NCBI GenBank assembly: GCA_030426605.1
Contig: JAUHXM010000023.1
Span: forward strand, 1 to 35,653
Direction: 5' to 3'
Source of the DNA: Phycisphaerae bacterium
Lineage (GTDB): Bacteria > Planctomycetota > Phycisphaerae > Phycisphaerales > UBA1924
Length of the DNA stretch: 35,653 nt
This document shows positions 8,644-16,003 of this stretch, piece by piece (within the stretch, counting starts at the first letter, position 1; each line of letters starts with the position of its first letter). The position numbers and the translations under genes were made by a program. The notes beneath the pieces were generated by a model. That model saw only the letters and a program-made list of their open reading frames with translations, was not told the origin of the DNA and did no database searches.

Positions 8644-9264
8644 ATGACCACCAAGAAATCCATCATCGCCGCCGCAATCTCCGGCGCCATCGCCTTCGCC
8701 GCACTCTCGGCCGCCTGGACCGCCGGCGCCACCGCGAGCTTCAACCGCCCCCCCGCCGCCCCCACCGCCGTCGCCACCGTTGACCTCGTCGCCGTCCTCG
8801 AAGGCTTGTCGGAGAAGGCCGTCCTCGAGCAACGCCTCGAACAATCGCTCGCCGACCGCCAGGTGCAGCTCCAGGACATCGTGGACAAGATCAAGACCGC
8901 CCAGGCCGACCTGCAGACCCTCAAGGAGGGCACCCCCGAGTACCGCGAGAAGGTCCGCCTCGTCCTCGAATACCAGGGCCTCGCCCAGACGCGCCGCGAC
9001 GTCCTCCAACGCATCATCGCCTTCGAGAAGGGCGACATGCTCCGCCAGATCCACGCCAAAATCGAGAGCGCCGTCACCCGCATCTCAGAGCGCGACGGCT
9101 ACGACGTTGTCCTCCTCGACGACTCCAACTTCCCCCTCCCCAAGGAAGCCGCCGACCGCGACATCGAGCGCGCCATCCTCACCCGCACCATCGTCTACCG
9201 CCACGGCTCGGTGGACATCACCTCGCAGGTCATCAACCAGATGAACAACGAGTTCGGCGGATGA
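8644..9264 (+). CDS. ompH: OmpH/Skp-family periplasmic chaperone
   Basis: 206 residues. Skp-type chaperones hold unfolded outer-membrane proteins in the periplasm. The N-terminus has a signal-like hydrophobic segment (about 8-32), then a beta-strand (AVATVDLVAVLEGL) that matches the start of the OmpH core. The middle is a long Glu/Gln/Lys-rich coiled coil (about 58-140), and a C-terminal strand pair follows (DGYDVVLLDDS). An excellent AAGGAGG precedes the ATG by 8 bases. It lies 116 bases after bamA, the usual order, and its TGA overlaps the lpxD ATG (ATGA), so translation is probably coupled. Confidence 0.9.
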   Translation: MTTKKSIIAAAISGAIAFAALSAAWTAGATASFNRPPAAPTAVATVDLVAVLEGLSEKAVLEQRLEQSLADRQVQLQDIVDKIKTAQADLQTLKEGTPEYREKVRLVLEYQGLAQTRRDVLQRIIAFEKGDMLRQIHAKIESAVTRISERDGYDVVLLDDSNFPLPKEAADRDIERAILTRTIVYRHGSVDITSQVINQMNNEFGG

Positions 9265-10358
9265 ACCCCGCCGGGCTTCAGTTCACCGCCGGTCAGGTCG
9301 CCGCCATGCTCGGCGCCGATCTGATCGGCAACCCCGATGCACCAGTGCGCACCGTCGCGCCCGTTCACCCGGGCGCCGACGGCGCACTCACGTTCATCCG
9401 CTCGGCCAAGTTCGCGGGCAAGTGGGCGACCTCCGCCTGCTCCGCCGCACTCGTGACCAGAGGAATCGACGTCCCCGACCACGACGCCGACGATCGCGCC
9501 CTCATCATCGTCGACAACGCCGACCTCGCGGTCATCAAAATCCTCGAGCAGATCACCCCGCCCCCGCACACCACGGGCCCCGGCGTCCACCCAACGGCCC
9601 AGGTGGACCCCACCGCCACCGTCGCGCCGGACGCCACCGTCGGGCCAAGCTGCATCGTCGGGCCCGGCGCCAGCATCGGGCCCGGCACGACCCTCATCTC
9701 GGGCGTCACCCTCGGCGCACACGTGTCCGTCGGCTCCGGCACGCTCCTCTACCCGGGCGTCGTGATCGGCGACCGCTGCGTCGTCGGCGACCGCTGCATC
9801 TTCCACGCCAACGTCGTCCTCGGCGCCGACGGCTTCGGCTACGCCCAGCCCTCCCCCGATTCCGACCACATCAAGGTCCCCCACGCCGGCACCGTCCACG
9901 TCCACGACGACGTCGAGATCGGCGCGGGCTCGTGCATCGACCGCGCCAAGTTCGGCGCCACCACCATCGGCCGAGGCGTCAAAATCGACAACCTCGTCCA
10001 GATCGGGCACGGCGTCACCATCGGCGAACGCTCCCTCATCTGTGCGCTCTGCGGCATCGCCGGCTCCGTCACCATCGGCAAGGACGTCACCCTCGCCGGC
10101 CAGGTCGGTGTCGCAGACAATTTCACCATCGGAGACGGCGCCACCGTCGCCGCCAAATCCGGCGTCATCTGCTCCGTCCCCGCCGGTGAGTCCTGGCTCG
10201 GATACCCCGCACGCAAGCACTCCATCACCCTCCAGATCTGGGGCGCCCAGACACGCCTCCACAAGTTCTTCCGCGGCCAGCTCGCGCGCAACAAGAAATC
10301 CGACGACGACGCCGAAGCGAAACGCCTCACCGAATCCACCGCCAAATCCGACGCATGA
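9261..10358 (+). CDS. lpxD: UDP-3-O-acylglucosamine N-acyltransferase (lipid A synthesis)
   Basis: 365 residues. LpxD adds the second acyl chain to UDP-glucosamine in lipid A synthesis. An N-terminal uridine-binding domain (about 1-105) precedes a left-handed beta-helix of hexapeptide repeats (for example VGPSCIVGPGASIG and VVIGDRCVVGDRCI, about 108-310). The motif GADGFGYA is at 188-195 and the catalytic His is His250 in IDNLVQIGHGV. The C-terminal ~50 residues form a basic helix and a polar tail, longer than in E. coli. The start overlaps the ompH stop by 4 bases, and its own stop overlaps the lpxC start in the same way. Confidence 0.97.
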   Translation: MNPAGLQFTAGQVAAMLGADLIGNPDAPVRTVAPVHPGADGALTFIRSAKFAGKWATSACSAALVTRGIDVPDHDADDRALIIVDNADLAVIKILEQITPPPHTTGPGVHPTAQVDPTATVAPDATVGPSCIVGPGASIGPGTTLISGVTLGAHVSVGSGTLLYPGVVIGDRCVVGDRCIFHANVVLGADGFGYAQPSPDSDHIKVPHAGTVHVHDDVEIGAGSCIDRAKFGATTIGRGVKIDNLVQIGHGVTIGERSLICALCGIAGSVTIGKDVTLAGQVGVADNFTIGDGATVAAKSGVICSVPAGESWLGYPARKHSITLQIWGAQTRLHKFFRGQLARNKKSDDDAEAKRLTESTAKSDA

Positions 10359-11209
10359 CCCCCGCGCGCACCATCGCGGCGCCCGCCACGATCACCGGGT
10401 ACGGGCTCTTCACCGGCGCGCCCACAAGCGTCACCATCGAACCCGCCGAGTCCGGCTACGCCCTCGCCTGCGACGCCTGGGCCAACCCCTGCCCGATCAC
10501 CACAACCAACCGCTCGCGCGTCCCCGTTCACCCCGTTTTCGAGCAGCTCCCACCGCGCTGCACCTCCGTCGGGCCCGAGGGCTCGCCCCCGATCGCCACG
10601 ATCGAGCACGCCGTCGGCGCCCTCGCCGGGCTCGGCATCACCGCCGCCGTCCTCCGCGTCGCCGGGCCCGAACTCCCGATCGAAGACGGCTCCGCCAAGC
10701 CCTTCGTGGACGCCATCCGCGCCGTCGGCACCCGCGACCTCGACCACCCCGCGACGCCCGTCACCGTCGCCGAACCGATCACCGTCGAGCGCGACGGCGC
10801 GACCATCACCCTCACGCCCGCCGACGCGCCACGCTACGAGTACCACCTCGAGTTCGACGCCCCCGTCTCCATCCCCCCCCAGCACGCCGCCTGGGACGGC
10901 GACCCCGACGACTTCGCCACCAACATCGCCCCCGCGCGCACGTTCAGCTTCGCCCGCGAAGTCGAGCCCCTCCGCGCCCTCGGGCTCTTCACACGCTTCA
11001 CCCCAGCCGACCTGCTCGTGATCGACGACGCGGGCACGCCGATCGACAACGAACTCCGCACGCCCGACGAGTTCGCACGCCACAAGCTCCTCGACCTCAT
11101 CGGCGACCTCGCCCTCGCCGGCGTCCCCCTCTGCGCGCACGTCGTCGCCCGCAGATCCGGGCACGCCCTCAACCACGAAGCCGCCGACGCGATCGCACGC
11201 GCGCACTGA
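10355..11209 (+). CDS. lpxC: UDP-3-O-acyl-N-acetylglucosamine deacetylase
   Basis: 284 residues, slightly shorter than the ~305 of E. coli. LpxC is the zinc deacetylase that commits to lipid A synthesis. The key residues are present: Glu84-His85 in ATIEHAVGAL, PIEDGSAKPFV at 108-118, ARTFSF at 194-199, His243 and Asp247 in HKLLD, and His270 in GHALN. One oddity is that the family's G-L-H-T/S-G near the N-terminus reads GLFTG here, with Phe19 replacing His. It is translationally coupled to lpxD by an ATGA overlap. The fabZ and lpxA genes that often follow are absent from this locus; an unrelated lipoprotein gene comes next after 142 bases. Confidence 0.93.
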   Translation: MTPARTIAAPATITGYGLFTGAPTSVTIEPAESGYALACDAWANPCPITTTNRSRVPVHPVFEQLPPRCTSVGPEGSPPIATIEHAVGALAGLGITAAVLRVAGPELPIEDGSAKPFVDAIRAVGTRDLDHPATPVTVAEPITVERDGATITLTPADAPRYEYHLEFDAPVSIPPQHAAWDGDPDDFATNIAPARTFSFAREVEPLRALGLFTRFTPADLLVIDDAGTPIDNELRTPDEFARHKLLDLIGDLALAGVPLCAHVVARRSGHALNHEAADAIARAH

Positions 11210-11273
11210 CGCGCCCCGCGCGCCAATGCAGCGCCATCCGGTCTCCGAGCGCCGATCCCGCCCCGCGCACACC

Positions 11274-11279
11274 TACAAT
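11274..11279 (+). promoter_or_regulatory. -10-like hexamer before the lipoprotein-pseudopilin unit
   Basis: TACAAT lies in the lpxC-lipoprotein gap, about 70 bases before the ATG. No -35 consensus is visible 16-18 bases upstream. It suggests the lipoprotein, pseudopilin and membrane-protein genes start their own transcript. Confidence 0.35.
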
Positions 11280-11351
11280 TCACCCGCATCCCCCCGGCTG
11301 CGCCCCGCGCCCGCCCGCGCCGCAGCCCAACCCGGCGGGGGGAGCACACCC

Positions 11352-11948
11352 ATGCATCCGATCGTCCGTACTGTCCTGCTGGTCGCTGTCCTGCTGTCGG
11401 GCGCGCTCGCGCTGCCCGCGTGCACGTCGTGGGACGCCGAGTCCGTCCGCGCCTTCCGCGACGACGCCGCCGCGACGAGCGCCCATCTCTCGAACCGCGC
11501 CGACGCGCTCCAACTCGAGCACGACGCGCTCCCCGAGACCGACCCCTCGCGCCCCGCCGCGAACGCCGCGATCGCCGACCTCCGCGCCCGCGCGGACCTG
11601 CTCGACGCCGCCGTCGCGCGCCTCGACGCCGTCCTCACCGAAGCGAGCGCCCCGTCCGACGGGCTCACCATCGCCGCCCAAGGCCTCGGATCGCTGCTGC
11701 CCGAGCCCGCACGCCTGCCCCTGATGCTCGCCGGGGCCCTCGCCGCAACCCTCGCGCGGGCCCACCAATTGAAGAAAGGGGCGGGCTCCATCGCCCGCAG
11801 CCTTGAAACGGCGATGCGCTCCGACCCGAACCTCAAAGAGGCCTTCGCCCGAAACGCGGACACCATCCGCACGATCCAAACCCCAGCCGCCCAGCGTATT
11901 GTGGACGAGCAGACCCCCGGCAAGACGCGCGTCCGACTCCCGATCTGA
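11352..11948 (+). CDS. Predicted lipoprotein of unknown function
   Basis: 198 residues. The ATG at 11352 has GGGGGAG upstream and opens a lipoprotein signal with lipobox LPAC (Cys24). After it come ~70 residues of Ala/Arg/Asp/Leu-rich helix, likely coiled coil (SNRADALQLEHDALPE, AAVARLDAVL), a moderately hydrophobic stretch around residues 115-137 (LPLMLAGALAATLARA), and a polar tail rich in Arg and Thr. The second hydrophobic stretch could be a membrane-associated helix. No family is recognised. The stop is 6 bases before the pseudopilin start, so the two are probably co-transcribed. Confidence 0.72.
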   Translation: MHPIVRTVLLVAVLLSGALALPACTSWDAESVRAFRDDAAATSAHLSNRADALQLEHDALPETDPSRPAANAAIADLRARADLLDAAVARLDAVLTEASAPSDGLTIAAQGLGSLLPEPARLPLMLAGALAATLARAHQLKKGAGSIARSLETAMRSDPNLKEAFARNADTIRTIQTPAAQRIVDEQTPGKTRVRLPI

Positions 11949-11954
11949 GGACCC

Positions 11955-12752
11955 ATGCGAGCCACTTCCCGAGCCTTCACGCTGATCGAGTTGCTCGTCG
12001 TCATCGCGATCATCGCGCTGCTCATCGGCATCCTGCTGCCCGCGCTGGGGCGCGCGCGCGACACCGCGCGCCGCACCCAGTGCCTCGCCAACCTCCGCTC
12101 CTACGGGCTCGCCTTCACGATGTACATGGACAACGAGTCCGAGGGTGTCCTCCCCTACGCCGTCGCGACCGAGGACGGCGCGCTCGTCGGCACCGACAAC
12201 AGCCCCTCCCTCCTCAACACCCTCGGGCAGTACTTCGACGCCCCCATCCCGCGCGCCGACCCCGACTTCCCCGACAACCCGGACACCCCCGACGACCCCG
12301 CGGACCCCCTCTACATCGCCGAGACACCCTTCACCTGCCCCGGCGACCGCGGGTTCAACGGCGAGCCCATCTGGCGCCAGATCGGTACCAGCTACGTCTA
12401 CACACCCGCCATCACCATGGCCTTCGCCGAAGCCATCCTCGCCGGCACGCCCTTCGACCCCACCCCGGCCAGAAACGCCCGCGCCCACACCCGCGTCTGG
12501 CGCGACTGGACCGACATGGGCAAGGAGCCAGACTTCGTCCTCGACGCCAACCTCACCGCCATCCGCGCCGAGGGCGACGTCGAGGAAGACTGGCACCCGG
12601 GCGGGCCGAGCAAGGGCAACGTCCTCTTCATCTCCGATGGCCGCGCCGACTGGGCGATCGCGCGCACCGACGAAGAATCACAAGAAATCGGCGCCGAGTT
12701 CTTCGTCGATCTGTTCGAAGCGCTGGGCGTCCCCTCCGGAGCCGGGCCGTGA
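11955..12752 (+). CDS. Type II secretion/type IV pilus-like pseudopilin (planctomycete type)
   Basis: 265 residues. The N-terminus has the prepilin motif FTLIEL at 8-13 followed by a ~20-residue hydrophobic helix ([18 protein letters not shown]). Cleavage would fall before Phe8; the residue at -1 is Ala rather than the usual Gly. The next segment, [20 protein letters not shown], is typical of the large planctomycete pseudopilin family. Near residue 213 WHPGG is followed by VLFISDG, a variant of the H-x-DG signature of that family (13 residues between His and Asp-Gly here). The Asp/Pro-rich stretch (about 95-117) may be a calcium or surface loop. The start has GAGG upstream. The stop overlaps the next start (GTGA). 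No pilin assembly genes are nearby, which is common for these orphan pseudopilins. Confidence 0.88.
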   Translation: MRATSRAFTLIELLVVIAIIALLIGILLPALGRARDTARRTQCLANLRSYGLAFTMYMDNESEGVLPYAVATEDGALVGTDNSPSLLNTLGQYFDAPIPRADPDFPDNPDTPDDPADPLYIAETPFTCPGDRGFNGEPIWRQIGTSYVYTPAITMAFAEAILAGTPFDPTPARNARAHTRVWRDWTDMGKEPDFVLDANLTAIRAEGDVEEDWHPGGPSKGNVLFISDGRADWAIARTDEESQEIGAEFFVDLFEALGVPSGAGP

Positions 12753-13588
12753 CACCCGATCCCGACCAACTCGGCACCGGCTCGCTCCTCGAAGGGCTCG
12801 AGGAGACCGCCGCCCCCGTGCGCTCACGCCCGACCACCGCCCAGTGGCTCCGCGGGCTCTCCGGCGGGTCCGCCGGCTGGCTCAGGTCCGCCTGGGCGCA
12901 CCCCACGTCGCGCGTCCTCGTCGGCGCTTCCGCCTTGATGCTCGCGACGTCCGGCGCGCTCGGCGCCTGGCTCGTCTTCCGCCCCGTCCCCCAGCCCGAC
13001 TACGAGTCCGGCGGGCTCGACACCCTCTTCCACTACACCCTGCTCACCGACGAGTTCAACCGCCTGCCCATCGACGAGCGCATCGAGCTCATCGGGCAGC
13101 TCGTCTCACGCCTCCAGGGCATGGACGGGTCGGACTCGGTGCTCATCGCGGCGTTCGCCGCGTCCATCACGGGCGAGGCGCGCGACCAGCTCATCGAGAA
13201 CGCGTCCCGGGTCATGGTCGATCTCACCGACCGCGCCGCGGCGGGCTACAACCCGGGCGGCACCGAAGAAGAACGCACTGCGTACATCGAGTCCTCCGTC
13301 GTCGAGATGATGCGCGCCATGCGCACCATGGCGGGCGAGACCGACGACATCTCCGACGAAGAACTCCTCAACGACGCCCGAGACCAGGCCGCCCGCGACG
13401 CCGACGCCTTCAGCGACGGCGGCGTCACCGCCGACCAGCTCGGGCAGATGTCCGGCTTTCTCACGCGCACCATGGGCGGGTCGAGCTCGACCCAGCAGAA
13501 GCTCCGCATGGCACGATTCGGACGCGACATGTCGCGCACCCTGCGCCAGCAAGGCGCCGAGCGACGCGCGAACCCCGACGGACCCTGA
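12749..13588 (+). CDS. Single-pass membrane protein, function unknown
   Basis: 279 residues from a GTG that overlaps the pseudopilin stop by 4 bases. One transmembrane helix (about residues 56-77) divides a ~55-residue N-terminal part rich in Arg/Gly/Trp from a ~200-residue C-terminal domain. That domain is helical and acidic, with [18 protein letters not shown] and a Met-rich stretch ([14 protein letters not shown]), and it ends in a basic tail. No known domain is recognised. The position, coupled to a pseudopilin, suggests the two act together, but this is inference only. The minus-strand gene downstream is convergent with a 12-base gap. Confidence 0.75.
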   Translation: MTPDPDQLGTGSLLEGLEETAAPVRSRPTTAQWLRGLSGGSAGWLRSAWAHPTSRVLVGASALMLATSGALGAWLVFRPVPQPDYESGGLDTLFHYTLLTDEFNRLPIDERIELIGQLVSRLQGMDGSDSVLIAAFAASITGEARDQLIENASRVMVDLTDRAAAGYNPGGTEEERTAYIESSVVEMMRAMRTMAGETDDISDEELLNDARDQAARDADAFSDGGVTADQLGQMSGFLTRTMGGSSSTQQKLRMARFGRDMSRTLRQQGAERRANPDGP

Positions 13589-13600
13589 CGCTCGATCAAG

Positions 13601-14491
13601 TCACCCCGCCGGGCTCGGAGCCTCGACGCGCTCTTCGAGCGGGTCCGCGTCGGGGTCGGGCACGTACTCCGTCCGGCACTTGACGATCAGCCGCCCTTGG
13701 TCCGAGCGCAGCGAGAGCAGCCGCACCCGCCGACCGTCGCCCAGCCTGATCTGCGGCTCGTCGGCGAACGGGCGCTCGCCCGCGAAGATCTGGAAGAACG
13801 CCTCGGCCTCGGGCAGCCCGCGGAACGCCTCGGGCACCACGTCGTCCGCCCGGCGCTCGGCTTCGGACAGCACCCATCCCGCGGGCACGCTCACCCGTCC
13901 GACGTGCACCCGGTTCGCGACGAGCCAGAGCGTGCCGTCGTCGCGCAGCTCGGGCGTCAGCGTCGCGCTGAAGTACCGCGGGTCGCCCCCCCGGTCGATC
14001 CGCGCCCCGACGAGGATGTGCGGGTGCTGGAAGCTCACCTGCACCTCGCTCAGATCCTCGGGCCAGACGTCGAGTTCCTCCGGGTCGCCCGCCTTGTCCA
14101 TCGCGTGGAACATCTGCCCCGCGACCCACTTGGGCAGGCGCACGGCGAGCCACGCGTTGGTCTGCTCGGCGCGCAGGCCGACTGTCCACTCGGCGCTGCG
14201 CAGCACCTCGCCGGTCTCGGTCTGGATGCGGTCCGCGTCGCGGCGGAGGTGCAGCTGCGTGAAGATCGCGTTCTCGAGCTCGGTCGCGTTCTCGACGATC
14301 TCGGGGTTCTCGCTCGCGACGGGCTGCCACCACAACGGCTGGGCGCGCATCCGCGACGACACGCCGAGCACCGCGACGATCATCACGACGACCACGACCA
14401 TTGCGGCGCACACGAGCCACGGGCCCGCGGTGCGCTTCCACGCGGCGTTCGTCTGGGAACTCGTCTCGGGCTTGGTGTTGCTCGCGGGCAC
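13601..14491 (-). CDS. Membrane-anchored exported-domain protein, function unknown
   Basis: 296 residues if it starts at the GTG at 14491. That start is preferred because a TATATT hexamer lies 6 bases before it, whereas the longer frame would include the terminator hairpin of rpsI. A polar N-terminus (about 1-20) is followed by one helix (about 24-44) and a ~250-residue soluble domain that should lie outside the cytoplasm. The domain has beta-rich segments such as VQVSFQHPHILVGARID and YFSATLTPEL. The layout recalls lipid-transfer-like folds of the YpmS/DUF2140 kind, but I cannot confirm the match. It is not in an operon with a recognisable partner. Confidence 0.78.
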   Translation of the reverse strand: MPASNTKPETSSQTNAAWKRTAGPWLVCAAMVVVVVMIVAVLGVSSRMRAQPLWWQPVASENPEIVENATELENAIFTQLHLRRDADRIQTETGEVLRSAEWTVGLRAEQTNAWLAVRLPKWVAGQMFHAMDKAGDPEELDVWPEDLSEVQVSFQHPHILVGARIDRGGDPRYFSATLTPELRDDGTLWLVANRVHVGRVSVPAGWVLSEAERRADDVVPEAFRGLPEAEAFFQIFAGERPFADEPQIRLGDGRRVRLLSLRSDQGRLIVKCRTEYVPDPDADPLEERVEAPSPAG

Positions 14492-14497
14492 GGCACC

Positions 14498-14503
14498 AAT
14501 ATA
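14498..14503 (-). promoter_or_regulatory. -10-like TATATT for a leaderless start at 14491
   Basis: On the - strand TATATT ends 6 bases before the GTG. This is the spacing expected if transcription begins at the start codon itself. It directly follows the rpsI terminator hairpin, which occupies the place a -35 would take. Confidence 0.45.
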
Positions 14504-14507
14504 GAAC

Positions 14508-14532
14508 GCCCGGGCACACGCGGTGCCCGGGC
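14508..14532 (-). terminator. Intrinsic terminator of the rplM-rpsI operon
   Basis: Perfect 10-bp GC-rich stem (14508-14517 with 14523-14532) and a 5-base loop, ~78 bases past the rpsI stop. On the - strand it is followed by GTTCTATATT, a loose T-rich stretch. Confidence 0.7.
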
Positions 14533-14609
14533 GCTTCAAGATCCAACAGATCACACCCCGACCGAAACGCCGGCCGGAGCTCCAACCGGCGTGCCGATCG
14601 GGAGTTCGA

Positions 14610-15137
14610 TCAACGCTTGGAGAACTGGAACCTGCGACGCGCGCCCGGCTGCCCGTACTTCTTCCGCTCCACCTTGCGGGCGTCGCGGGTCAGGTAGCCG
14701 GCGTCACGCAGGGCCGCCTCGAAGTTCGGGTCGTAGCCCACGAGCGCCCGGGCGATGCCCAGGCGGATCGCCTGCGCCTGGCCCATGTACCCGCCGCCGT
14801 GCGCGCGGATGAAGACGTCGAGCTTGCCGTCGGTCTGCGTCAGCGTCAGCGGCGACCGCGCGTCGGCGCGGTCGCGGAGCTCGGAGAAGTACTCGTCGAT
14901 CGTCTTGAACTTCTTCTTCGTGACCTGGATCTGCACCTTGCCCTCGCCCTCCGCCGCGGGGCGAAGGCGGACGCGGGCGACCGCGGTCTTCCGCCGGCCG
15001 GTGCCCCACCACCACCCGTGCTTGTCCGCGGGCTTGGGCTCGGGGATCGGGCGCGCCTCGGCGACCGGGGCCTCGGCGGCCTGCACGTTCGCGCCGGCGA
15101 GCTCCGGGTTCGTGATCGTCGTCTCGAAATTCGACAT
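14610..15137 (-). CDS. rpsI: 30S ribosomal protein S9 (uS9)
   Basis: 175 residues, longer than the usual ~130 because of a ~45-residue N-terminal extension rich in Ala, Pro and Glu. The ribosomal core begins at [14 protein letters not shown]. It continues through [19 protein letters not shown] and ends with [16 protein letters not shown], the basic C-terminal tail that reaches the P-site tRNA. The ATG at 15137 has GAGAGGA upstream. It follows rplM after 158 bases, the near-universal gene order, and a terminator follows. Confidence 0.96.
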   Translation of the reverse strand: MSNFETTITNPELAGANVQAAEAPVAEARPIPEPKPADKHGWWWGTGRRKTAVARVRLRPAAEGEGKVQIQVTKKKFKTIDEYFSELRDRADARSPLTLTQTDGKLDVFIRAHGGGYMGQAQAIRLGIARALVGYDPNFEAALRDAGYLTRDARKVERKKYGQPGARRRFQFSKR

Positions 15138-15242
15138 CAAGCAAGTCCTCTCGTTCCCGCCCGCATCCACCTGGCGACGCCACGCGCGTGCCGGCTTTGG
15201 ACGGGATGATGTGTGCGCCCAAGGGGCGACTTCGTTCAACAC

Positions 15243-15288
15243 GCGGGCAAGCAGGCCCGCAACAACGGCTCACGCCCGCGGGGGCGTG
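15243..15288 (-). other. Two hairpins in the rplM-rpsI spacer
   Basis: The 158-base gap contains a 7-bp stem (15271-15277 with 15282-15288) just after the rplM stop and a 6-bp stem (15243-15248 with 15255-15260). Neither is followed by a T-run on the - strand, so they look like processing or attenuation structures rather than full terminators. Their role is unknown. Confidence 0.35.
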
Positions 15289-15295
15289 ACCCAGA

Positions 15296-15745
15296 TCAAA
15301 CCTTCAGTTCCACCGCGTTCACGCCCGCGTGCGGGTGCTCCGTCCCGGCGTACACCTTCATCTTCTTGAGCATCTGACGGCCCAGGCGGCTCTTGGGAAG
15401 CATCCGACGAACACCCAGCTCGATCAGGCGCTCCGGGCGACGCTCACGCAGGTTGCCGTACGACTCGAGTTTCTGTCCGCCCGGGTAGCCGGTGTACCGC
15501 TTGTCGAACTTCTGCTCGGCCTTCTTGCCCGTCAGCCCCACCTTGTCGGCGTTGATGACGATCACGAAGTCGCCCGTGTCAATGTGCGGCGTGTACTCCG
15601 GGCGGTGCTTGCCCATCAGCACCGTCGCGACCGCGACCGACAGCCGGCCCATCGGGACGCCCGTCGCGTCGATGATGTGCCAGTCGCGTTGCTTGTCGCC
15701 GGGCTTGGCGATGTACGTGTCTCGGCGAAGATGAACAGCGGCCAT
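15296..15745 (-). CDS. rplM: 50S ribosomal protein L13 (uL13)
   Basis: 149 residues, normal length. Family features: WHIIDATGVPMGRLSVAVATVLMGKHRPEYTPHIDTGD near the N-terminus (quoted in parts: WHIIDATG, GRLSVAVATVLMGK, DTGDFVIVINA), then the KRYTGYPGG segment and VRRMLPKSRLGRQMLKKMKVY, ending in an uL13-type acidic/valine tail. GGAGGTG lies 5 bases before the ATG at 15745; a frame extension upstream has no support. First gene of the rplM-rpsI operon, preceded by a good promoter at 15934-15961 and a leader of ~180 bases. Confidence 0.96.
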   Translation of the reverse strand: MAAVHLRRDTYIAKPGDKQRDWHIIDATGVPMGRLSVAVATVLMGKHRPEYTPHIDTGDFVIVINADKVGLTGKKAEQKFDKRYTGYPGGQKLESYGNLRERRPERLIELGVRRMLPKSRLGRQMLKKMKVYAGTEHPHAGVNAVELKV

Positions 15746-15933
15746 CGGGCACCTCCAACTGGTACGACGGGACGATCCGACGTGACACCGGATCACACCC
15801 CGCCGGGGGTTTCAGCACGCCGCCTACCGGGCGGGGCGGGCCTGCCAAGGGGGTCCAACCGCCTTGACGGGCAGGATTTCGGTCATTGCCGACCCGCTCA
15901 GGGCATCCGCTGCCCCGCGTGATCGAACCCGCA

Positions 15934-15961
15934 AGGGTAGAACCGCCGAATTCCCGGTCAA
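15934..15961 (-). promoter_or_regulatory. Promoter of rplM-rpsI
   Basis: On the - strand: TTGACC (15961-15956), a 16-base spacer, then TACCCT (15939-15934). Transcription should begin near 15927, giving a leader of ~180 bases before rplM. The leader contains GC-rich inverted segments that could fold. Confidence 0.6.
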
Positions 15962-16003
15962 GCCCGCTGGCGGCGTGCCCTGCCCGTCGCCGACACTATC
16001 GCC

